Of a stretch of 64,000 nt of DNA, positions 9,436 to 18,338 are shown piece after piece. Within the stretch, counting starts at the first letter, position 1, and every line of letters starts with the position of its first letter. The stretch is taken from the NCBI GenBank assembly GCA_036012125.1, contig DASCOS010000034.1, forward strand, positions 62,001 through 126,000, given 5' to 3'. Made by a program: the position numbers and the translations under genes. Below the pieces are notes generated by a model. It was not told where the DNA came from. It ran no database searches and worked only from the letters and a program-made list of their open reading frames with translations. The DNA comes from Vicinamibacterales bacterium (GTDB taxonomy: Bacteria > Acidobacteriota > Vicinamibacteria > Vicinamibacterales > UBA823).

Positions 9436-10692
9436 ATGCGTAAAACACTCAATCTCGTTTTCAGCGTGACATTGATGACAGGCTTCGGCATCACCGTGAT
9501 TCACGCCCAAGAAGACCCGGCAGCTAACGACGACGTCCGCACGCTTGTCAGCCGATTGGAACTCGAGCAGTTCAAGACCACGCTCAAAGGTCTCACGGCG
9601 TTCGGTGACCGCCGTCAGGGCACCAAGAGGAATCGAGATGCCGTTGACTGGATTGAACAGCAACTCCAGTCTGTCGGCTGCACGACCACGGAACGAATCG
9701 ACTACGTCTACGACCCGCCACCCAGAGAGGGAGGAGGAGGCCGTCGACGGCGCCCCAGCGTTGCTGAGCTTAACCAGACCGACGGCACCCCGACAGGCGG
9801 ACGGATTGGCCGAAATGGCTCGGGACCTGGTGGAAGTTCCATTTTTGGCTACCGAGGTCGCACCGGTGTGACGAATGACCCAATGGCTCAACCCGACGAA
9901 CGGCTTCGTGAGTTGAATAGTGAACCGGCAGCAAACGGTCCACGGCAGGAGGTGTACTGCACAAAGATTGGAACGACTCACCCTGACGAGATGTACATCA
10001 TCGGCGCGCACATGGATGGCCATGGGTGGGGAGAAGCGGCGAATGACGATGGCTCGGGCACCGCGCTCGTTATGGAGTTAGCCCGCATCTTCAACGCCCC
10101 GGACGTAGAAGTGGAACGGTCAATTCGCTTCGCACTGTGGAATAACGAAGAGACCGGCCTCAACGGTGCTCGTGCCTATGTCGAGCAAAGGCAAGACCTG
10201 CAAGGCCAAGAAAACCCGCCGGGTTCCGGTCGTTTTCCCGAACCTCGTTGGCTCGGCATGATTCAGCACGACATGATGATGTTCGACCATGGGCCACCGC
10301 GGGCAGACGGCACTGTCAGCCGTGATCAACGCCGTGAAGCTGACGTGAATATTGAATTCCAGTCGATAGCCGATCTAGCCGATGAAGCACGTGAGTTAGC
10401 CTTCTTCTTCAAGGCAGCCAACGACGCCTACGCGACCGACTATCCCGCGTCAGTCGGTCCGCATATGACCAATACAGATTCCACTCCGTTCATGAATCTC
10501 GTTCCAGCGATAAGCCTGCGTGAAAACGAGCGCGGCGCCCAGATTGGAGCCGGTTGGGACCCCCACTGGCACCAGCCAACAGACGTCTTTTCAACCTTTA
10601 ATGATGACGATTTTCGCCTCGGATTGAACGCAGGGCAAACTACCCTAGCAGCCATCGCACAACTGACGAGCGCCACGATTGTCGAACGGTGA
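9436..10692 (+). CDS. M28 family zinc peptidase, exported
   Basis: Aminopeptidase-type peptidase of 418 aa with a signal peptide (residues 1-25, ending IHAQ). The two-zinc site can be read: AHMDGHG (His, Asp), ANDDGSG (bridging Asp), NNEETGLNGA (Glu pair), NTDSTPF (Asp) and WDPHWHQPTD (His). A Gly/Arg-rich insert (EGGGGRRRRP) near residues 95-105 and a long linker separate the N-terminal part from the catalytic core, which is unusual for the family. It would remove N-terminal residues from peptides in the periplasm. About 200 bases separate it from the gene before; a TATAAT at 9263-9268 is a possible -10 box with no good -35. Confidence 0.9.
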   Translation: MRKTLNLVFSVTLMTGFGITVIHAQEDPAANDDVRTLVSRLELEQFKTTLKGLTAFGDRRQGTKRNRDAVDWIEQQLQSVGCTTTERIDYVYDPPPREGGGGRRRRPSVAELNQTDGTPTGGRIGRNGSGPGGSSIFGYRGRTGVTNDPMAQPDERLRELNSEPAANGPRQEVYCTKIGTTHPDEMYIIGAHMDGHGWGEAANDDGSGTALVMELARIFNAPDVEVERSIRFALWNNEETGLNGARAYVEQRQDLQGQENPPGSGRFPEPRWLGMIQHDMMMFDHGPPRADGTVSRDQRREADVNIEFQSIADLADEARELAFFFKAANDAYATDYPASVGPHMTNTDSTPFMNLVPAISLRENERGAQIGAGWDPHWHQPTDVFSTFNDDDFRLGLNAGQTTLAAIAQLTSATIVER

Positions 10693-10810
10693 GCTAATTC
10701 TTTGTCGACTATAGATTTATAGATTTAAACTAGTTACGCTACCCCGAGTCCCATACTGGGCCAGGTCCTAATCCGGTCTCTAGTAACAACATGCTGAAAC
10801 AGTCGCGCGT

Positions 10811-12055
10811 ATGAAGCGGAGAACTTTCTTACAACTAACAGGGGCAAGTGTCAGCGCTCCGCTCTTCGGTGGTGGCATAGAGCGGTTCGGTAGCGCTCCG
10901 TCCATTCAAACCTCACCCAGTCCCGAGATTGTTGTCGTCGGTGCCGGGGCCTTTGGAGGGTGGACCGCCCTCTACCTTCGTGAGATGGGGCACTCTGTGA
11001 GGTTGGTCGACGCCTATGGTCCAGGTAACGCGCGCTCAAGTTCAGGCGGTGAAACCCGACAGATCAGAGCCAGTTACGGTGACCGTGAAATCTATTCGCG
11101 ATGGGCAATCGAAGCACTCAACCGCTGGCAGGCACGTGAGGCCGAATGGCGGCGGCGCCTACTCTATCCAACCGGACAGATCACCTTGAGTCAGGAGTGG
11201 ACCAAGACACTGCAGGATACAAAGACAGTGCTCGATCGGCTCGGAGTCGAAAACGAGCGGGTCGAACGAACCGAACTTGACTACCGGTATCCGCAGTTCA
11301 ATCTTGACGGTGTCACCGTCGGCCATTCGGTTCCGAGCACCGGTGTGCTGAAGTGCCGCGAGGGATGCCTAGCCGTGGCTGATGCGTTCAGAGAGAAGGG
11401 TGGACAGTTCACACTGGCACGGGCGACACCCGAGAGCCGCGTCGGCAGGCGACTACAGACCGTCACCCTCTCAACTGGTGAAACGCTTGCGGCACAGACC
11501 TTTGTGTTCGCATGCGGCCCGTGGCACGTCAAGATGTTTCCAGAGATTTTGGGAAACAGGCTTCGACTGAACCGACGGGCAATCTTCTTCGTAGGCACAC
11601 CCGACAGCGATCACCGCCTATCCTTCCCCAACTGCCCAACCTTCGTGACCCGCGGTGTCTACGGCTTTCCCAACATTGATGGGAAGGGATTAAAGCTAGG
11701 TCCCTACTGGTATTCTGGTCCATTGGACCCGGACACAGGTGACCGGACAGTTACACGCGACGAAATCCGACGGATTCATGACTGGACCGACGACGCATTT
11801 CCCTCCCTAGCTGGACAACCGCTACTAGAAACCCGCGTAAGCCCACGCACCAACAGCTTCGATGCACACTTTATCGTCGACCGGCATCCTGCTCTAGATA
11901 ATGTCTGGTTGCTGGGCGCCGGTTCCGGCCACGGTTACAAGCACGGCATCATGCTTGGTGACTACGTCGCTCACCGCGTGACCGCTCAAGCAACCGACCC
12001 GTTGCTCGACGCAACGTTTAAACTAAAAAATGAGACGATTGAACCCTTGGGTTGA
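10811..12055 (+). CDS. Tat-exported FAD-dependent amine/amino-acid oxidase
   Basis: DAO-superfamily flavoprotein of 414 aa, resembling sarcosine or N-methyltryptophan oxidase. The N-terminus MKRRTFLQLTG is a twin-arginine signal. The FAD-binding GxGxxG motif is VVVGAGAFGG (about residues 41-50), and the C-terminal FIVDRHP...GAGSGHGYKHG is the typical flavin-contacting end. In sarcosine oxidases a Cys just before FIIDRHP binds FAD covalently; here the segment reads RVSPRTNSFDAHF and has no Cys, so the flavin is probably not covalently linked that way. Export by Tat fits a protein that folds with its cofactor inside the cell. Substrate unknown. Confidence 0.83.
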   Translation: MKRRTFLQLTGASVSAPLFGGGIERFGSAPSIQTSPSPEIVVVGAGAFGGWTALYLREMGHSVRLVDAYGPGNARSSSGGETRQIRASYGDREIYSRWAIEALNRWQAREAEWRRRLLYPTGQITLSQEWTKTLQDTKTVLDRLGVENERVERTELDYRYPQFNLDGVTVGHSVPSTGVLKCREGCLAVADAFREKGGQFTLARATPESRVGRRLQTVTLSTGETLAAQTFVFACGPWHVKMFPEILGNRLRLNRRAIFFVGTPDSDHRLSFPNCPTFVTRGVYGFPNIDGKGLKLGPYWYSGPLDPDTGDRTVTRDEIRRIHDWTDDAFPSLAGQPLLETRVSPRTNSFDAHFIVDRHPALDNVWLLGAGSGHGYKHGIMLGDYVAHRVTAQATDPLLDATFKLKNETIEPLG

Positions 12056-12075
12056 CGAAGTGAAAAACTACCTAC

Positions 12076-13470
12076 CTATCGCACAAGATGTAATTCGGTC
12101 TGGCGACGTAGCATCCAGCGCATTTCGCCATCCGGCGTAATTTCGGCCTCCTCTTCCAGCGCCATTCGTACCGGTTGGCCGTTCCACTCAGCCACTGGTG
12201 TCGTTACCTGGAGTTCAGTCGAGTACCACATATTTGCTATGACAGGAACGTCTCCACGTCCAGGAACGGCCTCCTGGTAATCCCATAAGCCGATCAGTGG
12301 ACCCGCACCGTGCCCATGATCCCCGATTGGATGGGAGTACATCGTGCCGTTCAAACCCTCAGACCGCATTTGGCGTAGCACTGCTTGGAGCACCTCATTA
12401 CCAGTCATACCAACCTTAGTTTGATCCAAAAGGATGTCCTGTAAACGATTCGCCCGTGCGAGCGCTCGCTTCAATCCTTCAGGGGCTTCGGTCTCACCAT
12501 CAGGTAAAACATAAGCCATATGCTGAGTGTCGGTGTTAAGCCCCATCGCTGTGATTCCAAAATCACAATGCAACACATCACCACGCTGGATAACCGGACC
12601 GTCACCCAAGTCCTCTGCTGTCGAGTTACGACGCTGAACACTGACCGATGGCTGAAACCAGGTGTGCAAACCAAGGTCGTTCACCCGCTGACGCATCCAC
12701 CACACCACATCCTCAGTTGTCGTCACGCCAGGCGTAATAACCAGGTTCGAGAATGCCGCAGAGATGATTTCGTGGACGAAGCCCTGCAACCGGCGATAGA
12801 CCTGCGTCATACTCGGGACCCTCATCGCAAGATAGTCGATTGCCAGCCGTGGATTCCGTATCACTCGCGCCTCGAGGTCGGGTCCGAGCGCCGCTCGCAT
12901 CTGCTCCCACTCACCCGCAGTAAGGCCGTCGGCAAAGTTGTGTTCATCGGATATGTTGACCGCAATGCTTCGAGGATTTCGTTCACGAACCAGTTGAGCA
13001 AGCAGCCTCCATTGGTCGGCACCCCACAGCTCTGCTGTGTCGCCTGTTGCAGTCGGAAGCTCAGTCCGGTAAGCCTCATACAACCCGCCCATTGAGTTGC
13101 CACCTAAGGCGATCCGCTCCAAGCCTTCGTCACTACCTCGATCAAAGAAGACATAGATGGTCCGACGGCGAGCAGCGAAACTCGTCGGTGAAACGAGCGC
13201 GCGGAATACTGGGTCCTCGTTGTACTCGCGCATCGATACGACCCACATATCCACACGGTGTTCGCGCATAACCACCGGAAGGTTCGTTTCAAGCCGTTCC
13301 CTCAGCCAAGCCTGCTGGATGGCAGCTTGCTCCCGAAGAGTGCCAAGGGGACGGGAGGAAGCATAGGGCGGCGTCTGCTGGTCTCGGACAGATGGGTTTT
13401 CTCCGTGCGAGGTCGCAGGTAACCACAAGAATCCGACGGCTAGAATGACAAGCAAGAGTGTGCGTAGCAT
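12076..13470 (-). CDS. M24 family metallopeptidase (Xaa-Pro aminopeptidase-like), exported
   Basis: Peptidase of 464 aa with a signal peptide (residues 1-24). The C-terminal pita-bread domain shows the M24 metal ligands in order: HCDFGI (Asp), LNTDTQHM (Asp), HPIGDHGHG (His), STELQVTTP (Glu) and MALEEEAEI (Glu). The N-terminal half is the creatinase-type domain. Family members cut the bond before proline, and an exported copy would work on peptides in the periplasm. It is convergent with the FAD oxidase gene and leaves only 20 bases between the two stops. Confidence 0.87.
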   Translation of the reverse strand: MLRTLLLVILAVGFLWLPATSHGENPSVRDQQTPPYASSRPLGTLREQAAIQQAWLRERLETNLPVVMREHRVDMWVVSMREYNEDPVFRALVSPTSFAARRRTIYVFFDRGSDEGLERIALGGNSMGGLYEAYRTELPTATGDTAELWGADQWRLLAQLVRERNPRSIAVNISDEHNFADGLTAGEWEQMRAALGPDLEARVIRNPRLAIDYLAMRVPSMTQVYRRLQGFVHEIISAAFSNLVITPGVTTTEDVVWWMRQRVNDLGLHTWFQPSVSVQRRNSTAEDLGDGPVIQRGDVLHCDFGITAMGLNTDTQHMAYVLPDGETEAPEGLKRALARANRLQDILLDQTKVGMTGNEVLQAVLRQMRSEGLNGTMYSHPIGDHGHGAGPLIGLWDYQEAVPGRGDVPVIANMWYSTELQVTTPVAEWNGQPVRMALEEEAEITPDGEMRWMLRRQTELHLVR

Positions 13471-13739
13471 AAACAGATCTCCGAAAATAGGCGCGACTGG
13501 ATAACGCCGTTACCAATAGGGAGAAAACAACGCTAGGCAACTCAAATTATCGAGCTGCCTCCCGAGCCCCAGGCTACGCCTGACCACCACCCAAGGCGAG
13601 CCGATTGGGCAACTCACACCGGTGACGCAAAACCAACGACGGAAAGTATATGATAGCGGATACTTGGAGCCGGCTAAGACGTAGTTTGCCTAGGCCCCGG
13701 CTTCACTATCCGGTGTGTGCGAGATTAGGGAGGTAATAC

Positions 13740-15749
13740 GTGGGTATAACTCAAGCGACGCAACGATGGCTAAGAGCGGCGGCAGGGATGGTGACCGTGG
13801 CTGCAGTGCTGTGGATGACACCCACAGTCCTCGCCCAAGAGCGGACACACACCGGAACCGAGAACGGTGAATGGAGCTACTGGGGTGGTGACGCCGCCAG
13901 TTCCCGGTATTCGCCACTCGCACAGGTCGACGCTGAGAATTTTGAGGACCTTGAAGTGCAGTGGGTGTGGAAAGGCGACAATTTCGGACCCACTGTCGAT
14001 AACATCCTTCGATCTACCCCGCTCTATGTCAACGGACGACTTTACACCGTCGCTGGACAGCGTCGCACCGTTGTCTCCATCGATCCGGCCACCGGTGAAA
14101 CGCTGTGGACCTTCCGCGAACCACCTACCAAGCGGTGGGAACTGTCCATGCGGAAGAACTACGGTAAAGGCGTCGCCTACAGTGAGGTCGACGGCCAAGG
14201 TCGAATCTATGTTGTGACACCAGCATTTTTTCTTCACGCGCTCGATCCGGATACCGGCCACCTAATCGAAGCCTTCGGTGACAACGGAACGGTCGACCTT
14301 CTGGCTGACTTCGGCTACCCGTATGACCCCTATGACGGTATCTCGACGGACATTGGCTACATTACGAATTCATCCCCGCCTATCGTCGTGAATGACACGA
14401 TCGTCGTTGGCAACGCGCACGAGCAGGGTTACCATCAATCCCGGCGGGAGAACGTTCCCGGACACATCCTGGCCTACGACGTCAAGACGGGCGCACACAA
14501 ATGGAAATTCAATGTCATTCCGCAGCCAGGCGAATTTGGCCACGAGACCTGGGAATCCGACGCCTGGTCCTACACGGGTAACGTGTCCGCCTGGGCACCA
14601 CTGTCGGCTGACCCCCAACTCGGCCTCGTGTACATCGTCACCGACCCCCCCACAAACGACTTCTGGGGCGGTGAGCACCCCGGGGACAACTTGTTTTCAA
14701 CGACGATCTTGGCGATCGACGTCGAAACAGGCGAGCGGCGGTGGCACTTTCAAACGGTTCACCACGACATCTGGAACTACGACAACCCCACCGCTCCAAG
14801 CTTGCTGGACGTGATGATTGACGGAGAACGGGTGCCGATCCTGGTGCAGACCACAAAGCAATCATTCGCCTATGTCCTAAATCGTGAGACGGGCGAACCG
14901 ATCTGGCCGATCGACGAGCGGCCTGTACCAGAATCAATGATTCCAGGCGAGCAGACTTCGCCTACTCAGCCATTCCCGACCAGGCCGGCGGCCTACGAGA
15001 TGCAGGGTGTCACCGAGGACGACCTCATTGACTTCACGCCGGAATTGCGTCAACAAGCAGTCGAGATGATGGCCGACTATCAGATGGGGCCGCTGTTTAA
15101 CCCGCCGCTTCACCGCGACAACGACCTCGGCAAGCGGTCCGCTCTAATCTGCCCTGGGGGGAACGGTGGCACGAACATCCCCGGTGGCACGGTTGTCGAC
15201 CCGGAAACCGGCATTCTCTACACCGCGTCTATCAAGTCGTGCGGGTCACCATTCCTGGTGCCCGGGGCAGAAGCCGACCTTCAGTATGAAAGTCCAATCG
15301 GCACCACTCTCATGGACTGGGCAAGTGGCGCTGGTGCTGGCCCACGCCGCGTGCAGGGCCTCCCGTACTTGAAACCGCCCTACGGCAGGATTACAGCGAT
15401 CGACATGAATACCGGCGATCACCTGTGGTTCATCCCGAACGGCGACACGCCGGACAACGTCGCGAATCACCAGGCTCTTCAGGGACTCGATGTCCCCAAT
15501 ACTGGGAATACGACGCACGCCACCGCCTTGCTCACCAAGACCTTACTGATCTATGCGGAAGGACGAGGTGGCCGACCGCTACTCTACGCCAACGACAAGG
15601 CGACCGGTGAACGACTCGGCACAGTCGAAATTCCAGCGCCCACCAATACCGCCCTCATGACTTACATGCACGACGGGAAGCAGTACATAGCTCTCTCAGT
15701 CGGAGGTCGGGGCTACTCCGGGTCGTTAGTCTCCATGGCTCTTCCATAG
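13740..15749 (+). CDS. PQQ-dependent quinoprotein dehydrogenase, exported
   Basis: Eight-bladed PQQ dehydrogenase of 669 aa in the glucose/alcohol dehydrogenase group. The GTG start at 13740 is supported by AGGGAGGT at 13727-13733. A signal peptide ends near VLAQ (residue 32). GEWSYWGGDAASSRYSPL is the conserved first blade, with repeated W-docking motifs such as VVSIDPATGETLWTF and HLWFIPNGD. It has no CxxCH motif, so it lacks the fused haem domain of quinohaemoproteins and must pass electrons to another acceptor, perhaps a quinone or a separate cytochrome. It would oxidise a sugar or alcohol in the periplasm. Confidence 0.9.
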   Translation: MGITQATQRWLRAAAGMVTVAAVLWMTPTVLAQERTHTGTENGEWSYWGGDAASSRYSPLAQVDAENFEDLEVQWVWKGDNFGPTVDNILRSTPLYVNGRLYTVAGQRRTVVSIDPATGETLWTFREPPTKRWELSMRKNYGKGVAYSEVDGQGRIYVVTPAFFLHALDPDTGHLIEAFGDNGTVDLLADFGYPYDPYDGISTDIGYITNSSPPIVVNDTIVVGNAHEQGYHQSRRENVPGHILAYDVKTGAHKWKFNVIPQPGEFGHETWESDAWSYTGNVSAWAPLSADPQLGLVYIVTDPPTNDFWGGEHPGDNLFSTTILAIDVETGERRWHFQTVHHDIWNYDNPTAPSLLDVMIDGERVPILVQTTKQSFAYVLNRETGEPIWPIDERPVPESMIPGEQTSPTQPFPTRPAAYEMQGVTEDDLIDFTPELRQQAVEMMADYQMGPLFNPPLHRDNDLGKRSALICPGGNGGTNIPGGTVVDPETGILYTASIKSCGSPFLVPGAEADLQYESPIGTTLMDWASGAGAGPRRVQGLPYLKPPYGRITAIDMNTGDHLWFIPNGDTPDNVANHQALQGLDVPNTGNTTHATALLTKTLLIYAEGRGGRPLLYANDKATGERLGTVEIPAPTNTALMTYMHDGKQYIALSVGGRGYSGSLVSMALP

Positions 15750-15846
15750 GCTTGAACATGAACTTTAATATGACCGTTTTACCGAGATGGATACGCTCCT
15801 AGTCTCGGCTTCGTAATGTATTAACCGCGGGTATCAAGGAGGCTCA

Positions 15847-16422
15847 ATGTATCTCGTATTTCGCACCCAGTTCGTTATGTCGTTACTCACTGCCGTTTCA
15901 TTCGGCCTTGCGGCCTGCATTCAGGAACCGCAAGGGGTAGCCAATATTACAATCGTTAAGGACTCTTCAATGGACGAAGGCGCCCTCGCGGCTGTAGTAC
16001 TCAAGGACTGGGAAAGCTTGAAGACCGCGATGATGGAATTCGGCGATGCAATGCCGGCCGAGAACTTCGACTACAAGCCGAAAGAAGAACTACGGAACTT
16101 CGGCGAGCAACTCATGCATGTCGCGAGCGCCCACCTTTTCTACATGGGCAATCTCGACACCGACGCCGCTCGGCCGGACCTCGGAGAACCCGTCGAGAAA
16201 GTTGACGTCCTCCAAGCGTTAAGTGATTCGTTTGACTTCGGAACCGAGATTTTGAGCGGTCAGACCGACGCGTCACTGCGGGAAATGGTCGACGGCGGAT
16301 ACCTTGGCGAGTCGTCGCGCGCGCGGATTGCCTATCAGGCGATGATCCACACACGGCAAGAGTACGGCGTCATGACGGTATACCTCCGACTTAACGACAT
16401 TGTGCCACCGGCGAGCCAGTAG
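15847..16422 (+). CDS. DinB-fold lipoprotein
   Basis: Lipoprotein of 191 aa. The lipobox GLAAC places Cys about residue 25 at the mature N-terminus. The rest matches the four-helix DinB_2/YfiT fold: helices around DWESLKTAMMEF, QLMHVASAHLFYMG (His pair) and ARIAYQAMIHTRQEYG (third His) could form the metal site. A strong ribosome site, AAGGAGG at 15837-15843, precedes the ATG. The function of exported DinB proteins is unknown; some cytosolic relatives are thiol-dependent transferases. Confidence 0.78.
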   Translation: MYLVFRTQFVMSLLTAVSFGLAACIQEPQGVANITIVKDSSMDEGALAAVVLKDWESLKTAMMEFGDAMPAENFDYKPKEELRNFGEQLMHVASAHLFYMGNLDTDAARPDLGEPVEKVDVLQALSDSFDFGTEILSGQTDASLREMVDGGYLGESSRARIAYQAMIHTRQEYGVMTVYLRLNDIVPPASQ

Positions 16423-16450
16423 GTTCTGAGTGTAACTATAGATTTGGTTG

Positions 16451-16486
16451 CCGGAGCTGGATACTGTGTCCAGCCCCGGTTTTTTC
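16451..16486 (+). terminator. Intrinsic terminator after the DinB-fold lipoprotein gene
   Basis: Stem CCGGAGCTGGA (16451-16461) pairs with TCCAGCCCCGG (16469-16479) with one mismatch, followed by seven T at 16480-16486. It lies 29 bases after the stop at 16422. Confidence 0.9.
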
Positions 16487-16556
16487 TTGAACGCCCTGCC
16501 TAGATCAAAGAGTTAGCCTAGGCACCTAAACCTAGAAAGCAGGACCAATCGTTTCA

Positions 16557-16980
16557 ATGAGAACACTGCCTATCATCATCCTGCTGTTGAGCACCTCAAT
16601 CGTCACAATCCGTGGCCAATCATCAGTCCCCGATGACACGCTCGCTCGCAAGCTAACCAGCGGCCAAGTCATCTTTGGACTCTTTTCCGGTGAAAAGACC
16701 CCTGAGCAGGGTGCACGCATGGCCGGTTATTCCAAGCTCGATTTCGTGTTTTACTCGCTTGAACGCGGCCCGTTCGATCTGGAGCGCATGCAAGCATACG
16801 TGGAAGGAATGGCGAACGCCGGCAAAGCCCATCCCATCCTTTTACGCATTCCGCCAATCCGCGCCGACCGTCAGGCTGCGCACCTTCGAACCGGCCAAGG
16901 CCTCGACGCCGGTGGACATGGCTAACGGGCTCATCCAACGGGTCGAGAGCCGATTCCCGAAACAATGGCGCTGCTAGAAA
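16557..16980 (+). pseudogene. Decayed HpcH/HpaI aldolase, exported form
   Basis: The ORF 16557-16925 gives 122 aa: a signal peptide (ends RGQS) and then the first half of an HpcH/HpaI-type aldolase barrel. FGLFSG, DFVFYSLERGPFDLE (compare the family DFVxxDxEHGPxD) and ILLRIPPI can be recognised. The frame stops at GGHG, where the family continues with a hydrophobic strand and PHVES. A related fragment (QRVES) continues in another frame for a few codons and ends near 16977. Family members are about 250-300 aa, so the catalytic second half is missing. It reads as a truncated and frameshifted remnant; a sequencing error cannot restore a full-length gene because the downstream half is not present. 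Confidence 0.7.
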
Positions 16981-17144
16981 GCCTCGGCGCCGTTAACAAT
17001 CACAACTGCGTATCTTGCTAGCGTTGTCTTAGCCTCGGTGCGGCCTCCCAAGCCGCATCGATTCCGATCTTGAGGTAGACTGATTCATCGCCCGCGGGCA
17101 CTACGCCACGCGGATCCAATTATTGCTTTACGAGGATTTCGATT

Positions 17145-17870
17145 ATGACTAATTTCCGACCACTGATCATCGCGATCACAATCATGGGCGTCGGCCTTTT
17201 CGCATCGGCTGGCTGCATTGATAACCGCACAACTGAGGTCACTAACACCGCGGAGGAAACCAGTGCCGCACAGGAAGCCGAAGCGACTCCTGACACCACA
17301 ATGTCATTTTTCATCACCAGTGTTGGCCTAGGTGATGGGGCAAACCTCGGCGGACTTGACGGCGCTGACGCACACTGCCAGGCGCTCGCTGAAGCAGTTG
17401 GTAGCACCGGTCTGACTTGGCGCGCATACCTTAGTCAGAGCGCTTCCGACGAACAACCGGCAATTAACGCCCGTGATCGGATCGGTAGTGGTCCGTGGTA
17501 CAACTCCAACGGAGTAGAGGTCGCCTCAAGTGTCAGCGATCTACACAGCGCCAACAACGAACTGAGTAAAGAGAACAGTGCCAGCGAGTCGGGTGAACCT
17601 ATTAACGGGCGTGGCGATGACCCCAATAAGCACGACGTGTTGACCGGGTCGCAACTTGATGGGACGGCTTTCTCGGATGGCGAGGATCACACCTGTGGTG
17701 ATTGGACGAGCAACGGAGCGGGTAGCGCTCAAGTAGGTCATCACGACCGTCAAGGTGGCGGCGACAATCCGACCTCCTGGAACGCGGCACATAGCAGTCG
17801 GGGTTGCAGCCAAGACGATTTAATCGGCACCGGGGGGGACGGATTGTATTACTGCTTCGCGGTCAACTGA
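17145..17870 (+). CDS. Lectin-fold lipoprotein
   Basis: Exported protein of 241 aa. The N-terminal signal ends in ASAGC (Cys about residue 24), followed by a Thr/Ala/Glu-rich linker to about residue 52. The remaining domain, starting FFITSVGLGDGANLGGLDGADAH, resembles the C-type-lectin-like/endostatin fold domain found in bacterial surface proteins; spaced Cys residues (HCQ, HTCGDW, RGCSQ, YYCFA) could form two disulfides. Ligand unknown. Its TGA overlaps the ATG of msrB (TGATG), which implies translational coupling. Confidence 0.65.
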   Translation: MTNFRPLIIAITIMGVGLFASAGCIDNRTTEVTNTAEETSAAQEAEATPDTTMSFFITSVGLGDGANLGGLDGADAHCQALAEAVGSTGLTWRAYLSQSASDEQPAINARDRIGSGPWYNSNGVEVASSVSDLHSANNELSKENSASESGEPINGRGDDPNKHDVLTGSQLDGTAFSDGEDHTCGDWTSNGAGSAQVGHHDRQGGGDNPTSWNAAHSSRGCSQDDLIGTGGDGLYYCFAVN

Positions 17871-18331
17871 TGCCGGACTCGGATACAGAGTCGAGCACCG
17901 TCGTGAAGCTCGATACCCCTAAGGATACCTGGCGCCTGTTGCTTTCAACAGAGGGTTGTCGGGTAATAGTTGACGAAGGGACCGAGCCAGCGTTTTCAAG
18001 TCCGCTTAACACAGAGACGCGTGTCGGTACGTTTGTCTGTGCTGCGTGCTTCCTCCCGCTCTTCGAGTCAACATCGAAGTTCGATAGCGGCACAGGTTGG
18101 CCAAGCTTCTATTCGGCGATTAAAGACCACGTAGAAACGAAACGTGATTTCAAGTTGGGCCTACCGAGGATTGAATACCATTGTGTAAGGTGTGGGGGGC
18201 ATCAGGGGCACGTCTTTCCCGATGGTCCCCAGCCGACCGGACAACGCTACTGCAACAATGGGGTGGCCCTCCGGTTTATCCCAGATGGAGAGTCGTTGCC
18301 AGGACTTCGCGATGGTCTCGGTGAAGGGTGA
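17870..18331 (+). CDS. msrB: Peptide-methionine (R)-S-oxide reductase
   Basis: MsrB of 153 aa that reduces methionine-R-sulfoxide in proteins. The zinc site is Cys57/Cys60 (CAAC) and Cys105/Cys108 (CVRC); the substrate loop is SGTGWPSF and the catalytic Cys128 lies in RYCNNG (usually RYCIN). The ATG at 17870 overlaps the stop of the lectin-fold lipoprotein gene by one base. No signal peptide is present from this start, so it would be cytoplasmic even though its coupled partner is exported. I rejected the longer start at 17804 because it lies within the preceding gene. Confidence 0.93.
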   Translation: MPDSDTESSTVVKLDTPKDTWRLLLSTEGCRVIVDEGTEPAFSSPLNTETRVGTFVCAACFLPLFESTSKFDSGTGWPSFYSAIKDHVETKRDFKLGLPRIEYHCVRCGGHQGHVFPDGPQPTGQRYCNNGVALRFIPDGESLPGLRDGLGEG

Positions 18332-18338
18332 TAACTAG

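Noticed and set aside
9198-9443. 81-codon ORF overlapping the sulfatase-like gene end and the M28 gene start
   Set aside because: It starts inside one gene and ends inside the next, has no ribosome site or motif, and its composition is not like that of its neighbours.
12520-13095. 191-codon plus-strand ORF opposite the M24 peptidase
   Set aside because: The minus-strand peptidase shows all metal ligands; this frame has no motif.
13620-13660. Promoter TGACGC/TATGAT upstream of the PQQ dehydrogenase
   Set aside because: Spacing of 20 bases and a weak -35; not strong enough to list.
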